Origin: Luteolibacter yonseiensis
Lineage (GTDB): Bacteria; Verrucomicrobiota; Verrucomicrobiia; Verrucomicrobiales; Akkermansiaceae
Direction of reading: 5' to 3'
Length of the DNA stretch: 64,000 bases
Assembly: GCF_016595465.1 (NCBI RefSeq)
Contig: NZ_JAENIK010000004.1
Span: 496,001 to 560,000, forward strand
Of the stretch, positions 17,155-25,562 are shown one piece after another; the stretch's first letter is position 1; every line of letters begins with the position of its first letter. Below the pieces are notes generated by a model. It made no database searches. It was given only the letters and a program-made list of their open reading frames with translations, and was not told where the DNA came from. Position numbers and translations under genes: made by a program.

Positions 17155-18834
17155 ATGACGAAGGGTTCCTGGTGGATGCGTATCGCGGCGGCGGTGGTTG
17201 GCGGCTTGTTGGTCGCGGGAGCGTTTCCCCCGCTGGATTTCACCTGGCTGGTGTGGATCGGCATGATGCCGGTATTGTGGGCGTTGTGGTCGCTCGAGGG
17301 AACCCACCTGGGCCGGAAGGGTTTCGGCATCGGCTATCTGGCGGGGCTTGCGGCCTGTCTGGTCCAGTTCAACTGGGTGGCCTCCGTCTCATGGCTCGGC
17401 GCGATCCTGCTGCCGATGTATCTGGCGGTGTACTGGGGGCTGTTCGGGATTTTCGCGGCGAAGATCGGGAATCCTTGGAAACCGGGAAATACGGCACACT
17501 TGGTGAAAACCGCCTTCTGCCACGGCGCGGTATGGGCGGGTTGCGAACTCCTGCGCGGTTGGGTGATCACCGGCATCGGCTGGAACGTGCTCGGCACGAC
17601 GTTTCACGATACCCCGGTGATGGCCCAGGCGGCGGATATTTTCGGCGTGGCGGGACTTTCCATGGTCCTGGTTTTTTTCCAAGCCATGCTGGTGCAGGCG
17701 GCGGCGCGGCGGAGTTGGCAGGGAATCAGGGTCATGGTCCGGGTGCTCGCCCTGCTCGCGCTTTACGGAATCTTCCGCATCCACCACGAAAACAAGGCCG
17801 AGTCTCTGAAACTGAAGACACTGCTGGTGCAGCTCAACATCCCACAGGACGCAGGACACATGTTGTGGACGGATCTCGAAACCCATCAGGGCTATGAAGA
17901 TGAAACCTTGAAAGCCCTCGACGCGCTGAAATCTCCCGAAGGCAGGTTTTCTCCGGATTGGCCGGACTGGGTGATGTGGCCGGAATGTGCCCTTACCGGA
18001 CGGATCCTGCGTGCCCCGGATGGTGACTGGGGGACGGCGCAGATCAATCAGGACACCCTGGCCCAGGTTTATTCGGCGGGCCCGTTCTCCCTGATCTACG
18101 GCGTGGTGGAGCTGGATGGGGAGAAGCATGGCGACCAACTGGCGCTCAAGGACAAGGGAAACACCTACAATTCCCTCGCCGTCGCCACGCCGGACAACGA
18201 CCTGCAGACCTATCGCAAGCGCCATCTGGTCATCTTCGGCGAAACAGTGCCGTTGATCGATAGCGTCCCTTTCCTCCGGAAAATTTACGAACAGCAGGCG
18301 GGCGCGGAGTATTACGGCTCCATGACCCCCGGAGATTCGCTGGAACCGCTCACCCTGCAGGTCGGCGGGCGGGAAATCGGCGGGATCCCGACCGTCTGCT
18401 TCGAGGACTCGGTGCCACGGCTCACCCGGAAATTCGTCCGACCCGGTCCGCAGGTGATCGTGAACGTCACGAACGACGGCTGGTTCAAGGAGTCCGCCGC
18501 CGCCGAACAGCATTTCCAATACGCACGCTTCCGCGCCATCGAACTGCGGCGGCCCATGCTCCGCTCCGCCAACAGCGGTGTCAGCGCGGCCATCGACACC
18601 ACGGGTTCGACGAAGCACCCCGTCACCGGCAAGACACAGATCCTCACGGACGAAAACGGCAGCCATTTCACCCGCGGATCGCTGCTCACCGAGCTGAAGG
18701 TCCCGCTGAACCCGTCGTTTTCGCTGTATGCGGCGATCGGTGACTGGGGGCTGATCGGACTGGCGTTGTTGGGGTTGTTCATGGCGATTTTTACGAAAAA
18801 AACGGAGCCGGGGACCTTTCAGGAAAGTCGCTGA
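17155..18834 (+). CDS. lnt: Apolipoprotein N-acyltransferase
   Basis: Lnt transfers a third acyl chain to the N-terminal cysteine of lipoproteins in the inner membrane. The 559-residue protein has several N-terminal transmembrane segments and a nitrilase-type domain. The catalytic triad is readable: Glu277 (WPECALTG), Lys355 (YRKRHLVIFGE) and Cys415 (PTVCFEDSVP). A final transmembrane helix (LIGLALLGLFMAIF) ends the protein, which is normal. The ATG at 17155 is chosen over an earlier start because it precedes the first helix directly. The window also contains two recognisable lipoproteins, its likely substrates. Confidence 0.93.
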   Translation: MTKGSWWMRIAAAVVGGLLVAGAFPPLDFTWLVWIGMMPVLWALWSLEGTHLGRKGFGIGYLAGLAACLVQFNWVASVSWLGAILLPMYLAVYWGLFGIFAAKIGNPWKPGNTAHLVKTAFCHGAVWAGCELLRGWVITGIGWNVLGTTFHDTPVMAQAADIFGVAGLSMVLVFFQAMLVQAAARRSWQGIRVMVRVLALLALYGIFRIHHENKAESLKLKTLLVQLNIPQDAGHMLWTDLETHQGYEDETLKALDALKSPEGRFSPDWPDWVMWPECALTGRILRAPDGDWGTAQINQDTLAQVYSAGPFSLIYGVVELDGEKHGDQLALKDKGNTYNSLAVATPDNDLQTYRKRHLVIFGETVPLIDSVPFLRKIYEQQAGAEYYGSMTPGDSLEPLTLQVGGREIGGIPTVCFEDSVPRLTRKFVRPGPQVIVNVTNDGWFKESAAAEQHFQYARFRAIELRRPMLRSANSGVSAAIDTTGSTKHPVTGKTQILTDENGSHFTRGSLLTELKVPLNPSFSLYAAIGDWGLIGLALLGLFMAIFTKKTEPGTFQESR

Positions 18835-18847
18835 CCGGGCTTTTTTT
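18807..18847 (+). terminator. Weak hairpin plus T-run after lnt
   Basis: AGCC at the lnt end can pair with GGCT about 30 nt later, with an internal mismatch, immediately before a run of seven T. The stem is short and imperfect, so this is only a candidate intrinsic terminator. Confidence 0.3.
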
Positions 18848-18962
18848 CTTGCCGCACCAGCCCCGTCTGCTTTGGTCCACGGACTCATTGCCTTTTCCAC
18901 GGCGAAATTCGCGTCTCGGCACGCAATCCGCTTTGGTCCGCAAAACCCTCATTGATTCGATC

Positions 18963-19631
18963 ATGACCTTTCCCGAATTTCCCGAAATCTCCGACGGCCT
19001 GATCGGCCGCCGCCAGGTGATCGGCGGCCTCAGCCTCGCGGGCCTCGGCTTGCTGGCAACCTCAGCCACCGCTGGCGCCTTCACCGCGAACGCAGGACCC
19101 AAAGTGACGGTCCGGGGCCCGGTTGCCACCAGCGCCGCCCCCCAGATGACGCAGCGTATCGACCTCAGCGACCTGCCGCCGGACTGGGCGCGGAACCAAG
19201 GTTCCCTCCTTACGGAATACACGCGCTACATCAACAATCTCAAGCTGAAGAACATCTCACCGGCCCAGGTCATCAAGGCCCACGCCAAGAACAAGGGCTC
19301 CATCTGGAACACCCTCCCGCCGAAAATGTGGTGGACCCGGATGGGCTACACACTCCGTGTCGCCGACCGGGTGGCTCAGGAAATGAACGTCACGGATGTC
19401 GAAATCATCTCCGCCTACCGCTGCCCCGCTTACAACGCCCACTGCGAAGGGGCCAAGTCCCGTTCCTGGCACCAGGCGAACGTGGCCGTGGATCTGAAAT
19501 TCCCGATTTCCGCCTCGAAGGTGGCTTCCACGGCCCGGAACCTAAGGGATCGCGGGTTGTTCAGAGGCGGCATCGGCGGCTACTGGAACTTCACGCACAT
19601 CGACACGCGCGGAGAGAACATCGACTGGTAA
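18963..19631 (+). CDS. M15-type (YcbK/DUF882-like) peptidase, Tat-exported
   Basis: A 222-residue protein. A twin-arginine-like signal (GRRQVIGGLSLAGLGLLA) opens it. The C-terminal ~110 residues show the M15A/DUF882 layout: SAYRCPAYNAHCEGAKSRSWHQ, with Zn-ligand-like His and Asp in SWHQANVAVD, and THIDTRG near the end. This type cuts or modifies peptidoglycan peptides. The start at ATG 18963 is used because upstream residues are unlike a leader. It stands alone between lnt and the monooxygenase gene. The catalytic residues are present, so activity is likely; the specific bond is unknown. Confidence 0.75.
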   Translation: MTFPEFPEISDGLIGRRQVIGGLSLAGLGLLATSATAGAFTANAGPKVTVRGPVATSAAPQMTQRIDLSDLPPDWARNQGSLLTEYTRYINNLKLKNISPAQVIKAHAKNKGSIWNTLPPKMWWTRMGYTLRVADRVAQEMNVTDVEIISAYRCPAYNAHCEGAKSRSWHQANVAVDLKFPISASKVASTARNLRDRGLFRGGIGGYWNFTHIDTRGENIDW

Positions 19632-19706
19632 GCCCGTCAGGAACGGTTCCGCTGTCCGACAGCCCCGGGTTGACCTACGGCCTTCTTTTCATACCCTTTA
19701 CCCACC

Positions 19707-20069
19707 ATGAGCCTGCCAACCAACCTCGTTACGATCCACCCGTATTTCAAAGTCCATCCGGGCAAGGAGACCGAGGCGGACGCGGTGATGGAGAAATTCG
19801 TCGCCACCACCCGTGGCGAGGAGCTTTGCCTCTTCTATGAGTTCACCGTGCTGGGGGACGAGGTCTTCTGCCGTGAAGGCTATGCCGGTGCCGCCGGCGT
19901 GCTCCATCACTTGGAGAATGTGGGTGCCGTGCTCGGCGAAATGCTGACCATCGCCGATCTGACCCGCCTGGAGTTCCACGGCTCTGCGGAGGAAATCGAC
20001 AAGCTCCGCGAACCGCTCGGTCATCTGAATCCGGGATTCTTCGTGCTGAAGCGTGCTCTGGAGCGCTGA
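19707..20069 (+). CDS. Antibiotic-biosynthesis-monooxygenase (ABM) domain protein
   Basis: A 120-residue protein with the dimeric ferredoxin-like layout of the ABM family: a first strand (LVTIHPYFKVHPG), a helix (KETEADAVMEKFVATTR), EELCLFYEFTVLGDEVFCREGYAGAAGVLHHLENVG and terminal LEFHG. The conserved central His-His pair (VLHHLENV) is typical of quinol-monooxygenase-like members such as YgiN. Related proteins oxidise quinols or act in stress responses. It stands alone, convergent with the LysR gene. Function beyond the fold is not shown. Confidence 0.7.
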   Translation: MSLPTNLVTIHPYFKVHPGKETEADAVMEKFVATTRGEELCLFYEFTVLGDEVFCREGYAGAAGVLHHLENVGAVLGEMLTIADLTRLEFHGSAEEIDKLREPLGHLNPGFFVLKRALER

Positions 20070-20144
20070 GATCGAAACCGTCTGATTCAAACGGTCGGGC
20101 GCTCCATGGGCGGATCAGGCCCAGATGGATCGGACGGATATTCA

Positions 20145-21068
20145 TCAAGCTTCGGGAGCCGCCAGCTCCCGCGTCAGGTAGTCCACGGCGAAGTCGATGA
20201 ACGCGCTGACCCGTACCGGCAACAGGCGGTGGCCCGCATACACCACGTGCACGGGCAGGTCCCTCGCGCTCCATTCCGGCAGGATGCGGACCAGCTTTCC
20301 AGCGAGCAACTCCTCTTTGATCATCCATTCCGGCAGGACCGACACGCCGAGGCCGGACAAGACCGCCTCACGGATGCTCGTCACCCCTTCGCACACCAGC
20401 ACCGGGGAGATCGGAAGCGACCGCTCGGCACGCCCGGGGGCGGAAAGGTGGATTTCCTTCGCACTCCAGAACTGCGACCCGGCCAGACCGATCCACGGCC
20501 AGGATTTCAAATCCCCGGGCTTTTCCGCCGCAGGAAACCTCGCCGCCAGGGAAGGTGACGCGGCGAGGTGGAGCCGGATCATTCCCGCAGGCCGTGCGAT
20601 GACGCTCTCGTCCGTAATTCTCCCGGGCTGGATTCCGACATCACAGCCTTCCTGGATCATGTGCAGCGGCCGGTTTGAAATGCCAAGCGACGCCGTGACC
20701 TTCGGGTGTTTCTGCAAAAAACGGCTGACCAGGCGCGTGACGATGAATTGCCCGCAGTCGATGGTCGCGAACAGCCGCAGGTGGCCGCTCAACGTCGTTT
20801 GATCCTGCCGGAGCCTCTGGTCCGCTTGATCCGCATGTCCCAGCACGATCCTGGCGTCGGCCAAAAACCGCTGCCCCGTCTCCGTCAGACTCATCTGGTG
20901 GGTGTCCCGCCGCAGCAACGCGGCACCACAACGCTCCTCCAGCAGGCGCAGATGACGGCTCAACGTCGGTTGCGGAAGCTTCAGGCTCCTGGCTCCGGCG
21001 GAAATGCTACCGCATTCCACAATACAGACAAAGGCTCGGAGCAGGGAAAGATCATCAAATGCGGTCAT
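20145..21068 (-). CDS. LysR-family transcriptional regulator
   Basis: A 307-residue LysR regulator: N-terminal winged helix-turn-helix (LSLLRAFVCIVECGSISAGARSL, then LPQPTLSRHLRLLEE) at residues about 6-60 and a C-terminal substrate-binding domain (HLRLFATIDCGQFIVTRLV onwards). It is divergent from the NAD(P)-binding SDR gene at 21143, 74 bp away, which is the usual arrangement for a LysR regulator and its target. A 6-bp inverted repeat covers the start codon, so autorepression is likely. The inducer is unknown. Confidence 0.9.
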   Translation of the reverse strand: MTAFDDLSLLRAFVCIVECGSISAGARSLKLPQPTLSRHLRLLEERCGAALLRRDTHQMSLTETGQRFLADARIVLGHADQADQRLRQDQTTLSGHLRLFATIDCGQFIVTRLVSRFLQKHPKVTASLGISNRPLHMIQEGCDVGIQPGRITDESVIARPAGMIRLHLAASPSLAARFPAAEKPGDLKSWPWIGLAGSQFWSAKEIHLSAPGRAERSLPISPVLVCEGVTSIREAVLSGLGVSVLPEWMIKEELLAGKLVRILPEWSARDLPVHVVYAGHRLLPVRVSAFIDFAVDYLTRELAAPEA

Positions 21069-21082
21069 TCAATTTGTGAATG
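21066..21082. promoter_or_regulatory. Putative LysR operator
   Basis: A perfect 6-bp inverted repeat, CATTCA-ATTTG-TGAATG, sits over the LysR start codon. It contains a T-N11-A core (T68 to A80 in the last two digits), the classic LysR site form, within the divergent gap. Binding is inferred from position and shape. Confidence 0.5.
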
Positions 21083-21142
21083 GGTGATATGCCAAACCGA
21101 CGGCTACACGGAATTTCAAATCCAGGCAATGCTCCTGTCGTT

Positions 21143-21910
21143 ATGAAAAACAACTCACACAGCCCTATCAGGATCGTGGTCATCGGCGGCAGCGGCCTCA
21201 TCGGCCGCAGTCTCGTTTCAAAGCTTCGCCAAGAGGGGCACGAGGTCATCGCCGCGTCGCCATCCTCCGGCGTGAACGCGGTCACCGGCGAGGGTCTCGC
21301 TGAAGCCTTGGCCGGAGCGAAAGTCGTCGTGGATGTGGCCAACTCCCCCTCTTGGGCGGACCAGGACGTGCTCGACTTCTTCGAATCCTCCACACGGAAC
21401 CTTGCCGCGGCGGAAGTCGCCGCGGGAGTCAGCCATCACGTGGCGCTCTCCGTCGTGGGCACGGACCGCCTGCTCTCCAGCGGCTATTTCCGGGCGAAAC
21501 TGGCACAGGAAAATGGCATCAAGGCCAGCACCATCCCCCACACCATCGTCCGCGCCACCCAGTTCTTCGAATTCGTCGGCAGCATCGCCCAATCCGCCAC
21601 CGATGGAGAAACCGTCCGGGTGCCGGAAGCCATGATGCAACCGATCCTCTCGGACGACGTCGCCGCCGCCTTGGCTGAAATCGCTCTCGGCGAGCCGCAC
21701 AACGGCATCGTCGAACTCGCCGGCCCCGAAGCCATCCGTCAGGACGAGCTCGTCCGTCAATACCTCCGGGCCAAGCAGGACAACCGGCAGGTCGTGACCG
21801 ATCCTGGTGCCCGTTACTACGGCATCCTCCTGAATGATCAAAGTCTCACTCCTGGCGAAAATCCCATCCTCGGCCCCACGCGTTTCGGCGACTGGCTGGC
21901 ACGGTCGTGA
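21143..21910 (+). CDS. NAD(P)-binding oxidoreductase (atypical SDR, NmrA/YwnB-like)
   Basis: A 255-residue protein with a Rossmann start, RIVVIGGSGLIGRSLVSKL (GGxGxxG), and a central segment HHVALSVVGTDRLLSSGYFRAKLAQE that carries the SxxGTDRL and K motif of atypical SDR proteins. This family binds NAD(P) and may reduce a quinone or small carbonyl compound. It is transcribed away from the LysR gene and is its likely target. ATG 21143 is the start; earlier frame residues run into the operator region. No substrate is indicated. Confidence 0.78.
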   Translation: MKNNSHSPIRIVVIGGSGLIGRSLVSKLRQEGHEVIAASPSSGVNAVTGEGLAEALAGAKVVVDVANSPSWADQDVLDFFESSTRNLAAAEVAAGVSHHVALSVVGTDRLLSSGYFRAKLAQENGIKASTIPHTIVRATQFFEFVGSIAQSATDGETVRVPEAMMQPILSDDVAAALAEIALGEPHNGIVELAGPEAIRQDELVRQYLRAKQDNRQVVTDPGARYYGILLNDQSLTPGENPILGPTRFGDWLARS

Positions 21911-22097
21911 TGGCTCATGCGGATCCGGTCACCGGGGATGGATCCCGGATCAATGGAATGACTCTGGCAGGAAGCCGGCATGGCCCGGGCAAGGTGCCGG
22001 GAGGTTTTACGCCACCACCATTGGTTTTCCCAACCAAGCGGCGGGACGACGATGCGGAGGATCTGGTGACGATTCTCCCGAACCGCCGGATTCGTTC

Positions 22098-23147
22098 TCA
22101 CTCCCTTTCCGCAACCGTATCCCCCAGCGCTTTTTCCAATGCTTTCACCCGATCGATGAGTTTGGGCAGACGGCGGGAGTAGGCTTCGATTTTCATCGCC
22201 TCGCGCATCGGGCGGGCGGGTTTGCCAGAGTAGATCTGGCCGGCGGCAAGGTCCGTCGTGACACCCGTCCGCGCGGTGAGGGTTACCTTGTCACCGATGG
22301 TCACGTGGCCGACGATGCCGACCTGCCCCGCGCAGGTGACGTAGTCACCGAGCTTGGTGCTGCCGGAAATGCCGGTTTGGGAAACGACGAGGCAGTGTTT
22401 GCCAATCACCACGTTGTGGCCGATCTGCACGAGATTGTCGATTTTGGTGCCCTCGCCGATGATCGTCTTGCCGAAACGCGCACGATCGATGCTCGTGTTC
22501 GCGCCGATCTCGACATCATCGCCGATTTCCACGATGCCGACCTGGTCGATCTTCATGTGGCGGCCTTCGGAAAATTCGTAGCCGTAGCCGTCGGACCCGA
22601 TCACCGCTCCCGGCTGGAGGATCACCCGGTCTCCCAGCACGCAACGTTCGCGCACGCTGGAATTCGCCATGAGACGGCAGTCCCTGCCGATCACGGCATC
22701 GTCGGAGATCACGCTGTTCGGGCCGATGTCCGAGCCATCGCCGATGGTCACGCCGGCCAGAACCACCGCTCCGGCCTGGATGCGGACTTTGGCAGGGTCG
22801 AACACGGCAGAAGGGTCGACAAAAGCGCGTGGATGCACGCCGGGAGCAAATTTACGGACCGCGGCGGCGAAGTGGCGCACCACGACCGCGAAGGCAAGCG
22901 AGGGATTCTCCACCGCGATGAGGGCCGTGCCCTCGGGTCCGCTGGTCACGCCGCGCGGGACGATGACCGCCGCGGCTTTCGTTTCGAGAAACTGGCCGTA
23001 ATACTTCTCGTTGCCGAGGAAGCTCACGTCATGGGGGCTGGCCGCGTCGAGCGCGGCCATTCCGGTCAGAGACAAATCGAGCCCGCCCCGGACGATGTCA
23101 CCATCGACCCAACGGGCGAGCTCGGAAAGTGTGAGGGCGAATGCCAA
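22098..23147 (-). CDS. lpxD: UDP-3-O-acylglucosamine N-acyltransferase
   Basis: LpxD adds the second acyl chain in lipid A synthesis. The protein has an N-terminal uridine-binding domain (SLTGMAALDAASPHDVSFLGNEKYY) and a left-handed beta-helix of hexapeptide repeats ending with a helical tail; the catalytic histidine is in VQIGHNVVIG. The start is uncertain: a GTG at 23219 would overlap the upstream ompH-like gene by 56 bp, while TTG 23147 sits at the natural family N-terminus (LTLSELARWVDGD). I use TTG 23147 with moderate confidence in that end. The gene follows the OmpH/Skp chaperone gene directly, a common LPS-biogenesis neighbourhood. Confidence 0.88.
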   Translation of the reverse strand: MAFALTLSELARWVDGDIVRGGLDLSLTGMAALDAASPHDVSFLGNEKYYGQFLETKAAAVIVPRGVTSGPEGTALIAVENPSLAFAVVVRHFAAAVRKFAPGVHPRAFVDPSAVFDPAKVRIQAGAVVLAGVTIGDGSDIGPNSVISDDAVIGRDCRLMANSSVRERCVLGDRVILQPGAVIGSDGYGYEFSEGRHMKIDQVGIVEIGDDVEIGANTSIDRARFGKTIIGEGTKIDNLVQIGHNVVIGKHCLVVSQTGISGSTKLGDYVTCAGQVGIVGHVTIGDKVTLTARTGVTTDLAAGQIYSGKPARPMREAMKIEAYSRRLPKLIDRVKALEKALGDTVAERE

Positions 23148-23163
23148 CTCGGGAAATGTGAAA

Positions 23164-23817
23164 TTACTCTCCCGCAGGTGTTTCGGTCGCCGGAGCCGGA
23201 ATTTCGGGCTTCGGATCACCTTCGACAGGAAGGGAATCGGCCGGGGCGTCCTTGTTCAGGTCCTTCAGGAGACCGGCGGTGATGTCCGTGGCGTCCTTGG
23301 TGTAGAGAAGGAAAGGAACCTGCGAGGTGCTGAGACCGGACTTGTCGAAGACGTAGTCGTAGTTGTCCACCTTGGCCTTTTCCTCCACCAGCTTGCGGAT
23401 TTCCTCAAGGATACCCTTCATGCGCTGCACCATCTTCTCGTTGAGGGCCTGGTTGCGGCGTTGGAGGAACTCACGGCGCTCGCGGTCAAGCGCGATGCCT
23501 TCCTGCTGCTGCATCTGCCATTCCTTGAAAAGGGTCTGCTTCTTGGAGTCGTTCAGGGCCGGGTCTTCCAGCTGCTTGCGGAGCTTGCCGAGCGTTTCTT
23601 CCAGTTCGCGGATGCGGGCGAGGCGCTCGTTGTTGTCCTTTTGGATGCGGGCGCGCTCCACATTGATCTGCTTCTGAGCCTCATTCGTCCGGTAGTATTG
23701 CTTGAAAAGCTCCTGCATGTCGACGGTGGCGATGTTGAGCTTGCCATCCTGGGCAACAGCCATGGTGGCGAGCGACGCCGCGAAAACGAGGGTGAAAAAA
23801 CGACGAATAAGAGTCAT
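23164..23817 (-). CDS. OmpH/Skp-family periplasmic chaperone
   Basis: A 217-residue secreted protein with a signal peptide (LIRRFFTLVFAASLATMAVAQ) and a long charged alpha-helical middle (about residues 45-160, rich in K/E/Q/R) forming the coiled-coil arms of Skp-type chaperones, which carry unfolded outer membrane proteins through the periplasm. The start at ATG 23817 is preferred because upstream in-frame residues are unlike a leader. A proline/alanine-rich tail ends the protein. Its stop is 16 bp before the TTG start of lpxD. Confidence 0.85.
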   Translation of the reverse strand: MTLIRRFFTLVFAASLATMAVAQDGKLNIATVDMQELFKQYYRTNEAQKQINVERARIQKDNNERLARIRELEETLGKLRKQLEDPALNDSKKQTLFKEWQMQQQEGIALDRERREFLQRRNQALNEKMVQRMKGILEEIRKLVEEKAKVDNYDYVFDKSGLSTSQVPFLLYTKDATDITAGLLKDLNKDAPADSLPVEGDPKPEIPAPATETPAGE

Positions 23818-24013
23818 CTGATGGGTAAGTTGAGGTTCCAAAAACGGATTACGTCCCAAATGATGAACGAAAATCCTCACCCGTCAACGCTCCATGCGCT
23901 GTTACTTCCATGGCGGGAGAAAAGGTTCCGGACGGAGGGGGAAGCTTGATGAAGCGGCGGATGGCCGATTTCCCGCATTGACGGCCTGAGTTTCCGTGGC
24001 TTTGGTGCATGCC

Positions 24014-24793
24014 ATGAAACTGCTGCCTTGTCTGGTTTTGTTCGCCTCCATGCTCACCGGCATCCAAGCGGCGCTGGTGGAGAAAAGCGTCACCTACAAA
24101 CAGGGGGACACGGAGTTGGAAGGCTTCCAGGTTTATGATGACGCGGTGCAGGGCCAGCGCCCCGCCGTGCTCGTGGTCCATCAATGGACGGGCCTCTCCG
24201 AATACGAGAAACGCCGCAGCCGGATGCTTGCGGAAATGGGTTACAATGTCTTCGCCGCGGACGTTTACGGCAAGGGTGTCCGTCCGCAGCCGCCCGAGGC
24301 GGGCAAGACCGCGGGAAAATACAAGGGCGACCGTCCTCTCTACCGCGCGCGCATGCTGGCGGCCCTAGATCTCCTCAAGGCGGATGAACGCACGAATCCA
24401 TCGAAAATCGCCGCCATCGGTTACTGCTTCGGCGGAACGGGCGTGCTGGAACTCGCCCGCGCCGGGACCGAGATCGCCGGTGTCGTATCCTTCCACGGCG
24501 GACTGGATTCCGCCCCGGGACTGGATGCGACGGAAGAAAGAATCCCCGCGAAGGTACTGGTGCTGCACGGTGCGGTGGACCCATATGTGCCGGCGGCCCA
24601 GGTGGCGGCATTTGAAAAGGAAATGACCGGCGCGAAGGCGGACTGGCAGCTGGTCTCCTACGGCGGTGCCGTCCACAGCTTCACCCACGTGGAAGCGGGC
24701 GATGATCCATCGAAGGGTGCCGCTTACAACGCTGCCGCGGACCATCGTTCGTGGGCTGCCATGCAGGCGTTTTTCGCTGAGATCTTCAAATGA
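24014..24793 (+). CDS. Secreted dienelactone hydrolase-family protein
   Basis: A 259-residue alpha/beta-hydrolase with a signal peptide (LLPCLVLFASMLTGIQA). The nucleophile is Cys138 in GYCFGG, the marker of dienelactone hydrolases, which use Cys-Asp-His; the Asp lies in LHGAVDPYVP and the His in VHSFTH. The substrate is unknown, because many family members are general esterases. It precedes the M14-like peptidase gene by 19 bp. Its leader peptide indicates work outside the cytoplasm, unlike the second dienelactone hydrolase-like gene in this window at 41781. Confidence 0.8.
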   Translation: MKLLPCLVLFASMLTGIQAALVEKSVTYKQGDTELEGFQVYDDAVQGQRPAVLVVHQWTGLSEYEKRRSRMLAEMGYNVFAADVYGKGVRPQPPEAGKTAGKYKGDRPLYRARMLAALDLLKADERTNPSKIAAIGYCFGGTGVLELARAGTEIAGVVSFHGGLDSAPGLDATEERIPAKVLVLHGAVDPYVPAAQVAAFEKEMTGAKADWQLVSYGGAVHSFTHVEAGDDPSKGAAYNAAADHRSWAAMQAFFAEIFK

Positions 24794-24812
24794 ACGCGCG
24801 GTCGGCCGGGGC

Positions 24813-25562
24813 ATGAACGGGGTTTTTGATTTGCTTCATTTCCAGACGGCGTTCCGCGGCGCGGCGGAGCTGGCGGGATTCACTCCGTCATTGCTCGCGG
24901 ATCTTCCCGCAGGGCAGTTGCTGGCATGGGAAAAACCTGGCACGGGGCCCTGCGTCTACCTTTCCGCAGGCATTCACGGGGATGAACCGGCCGGGCCGCT
25001 CGCCTTGCTCGAACTGCTGCTCGCGGATTTTTTCACCGATGACTTCCATTGGTTCATCTGCCCGGCCCTCAACCCTTCCGGCCTTGTGGCCCGCACCCGC
25101 GAAAATTCCGGTGGCGTGGACCTGAACCGTGACTACTGGCTGCGCCAGACGGCGGAAATCATCGCCCACGCCTGCTGGATCGACGCACTCGCGATGCCGG
25201 ACCTGTTCATCTCCCTCCATGAGGACTGGGAAACGACCGGATTTTATTTTTACGAGATCAACCTGCGGGAGGACCAGCCCGGGCGGGCGCATCGCATCCT
25301 CGACGCCGTCCGGCCATGGTTTCCACCCGAGAAGGGGCCTCTCATCGACGGTCATGAATCCCGCGAGGACGGCTGGATCTACCACGCCGCCGAGCCCGAT
25401 CTGCCGGAAGGCTGGCCTGAGGCGATCTATCTGGCAAAAAAAGGCTGCCCCATTTCCTTCACCTTCGAGACCCCGAGCCACGCTCCGCTCGAACAACGCG
25501 TCGCCGCACACACCGCGGCGGTGCGGGTGGCTTGTGAAACGCTAGCGGATGAGATCTCCTAA
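24813..25562 (+). CDS. M14-like zinc carboxypeptidase / deacylase
   Basis: A 249-residue protein with the M14/AstE-AspA fold markers: zinc ligands His55 and Glu58 in AGIHGDEPAG, a DLNRDYW loop at about 103-109, and the third ligand His136 in SLHEDWE. Its likely chemistry is hydrolysis of a C-terminal residue or an N-acyl group, as in succinylglutamate desuccinylase relatives. The ATG at 24813 is chosen since the family N-terminus starts there. It ends inside the 3' end of the convergent epimerase gene with a 21-bp antisense overlap. Substrate is not shown. Confidence 0.75.
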   Translation: MNGVFDLLHFQTAFRGAAELAGFTPSLLADLPAGQLLAWEKPGTGPCVYLSAGIHGDEPAGPLALLELLLADFFTDDFHWFICPALNPSGLVARTRENSGGVDLNRDYWLRQTAEIIAHACWIDALAMPDLFISLHEDWETTGFYFYEINLREDQPGRAHRILDAVRPWFPPEKGPLIDGHESREDGWIYHAAEPDLPEGWPEAIYLAKKGCPISFTFETPSHAPLEQRVAAHTAAVRVACETLADEIS

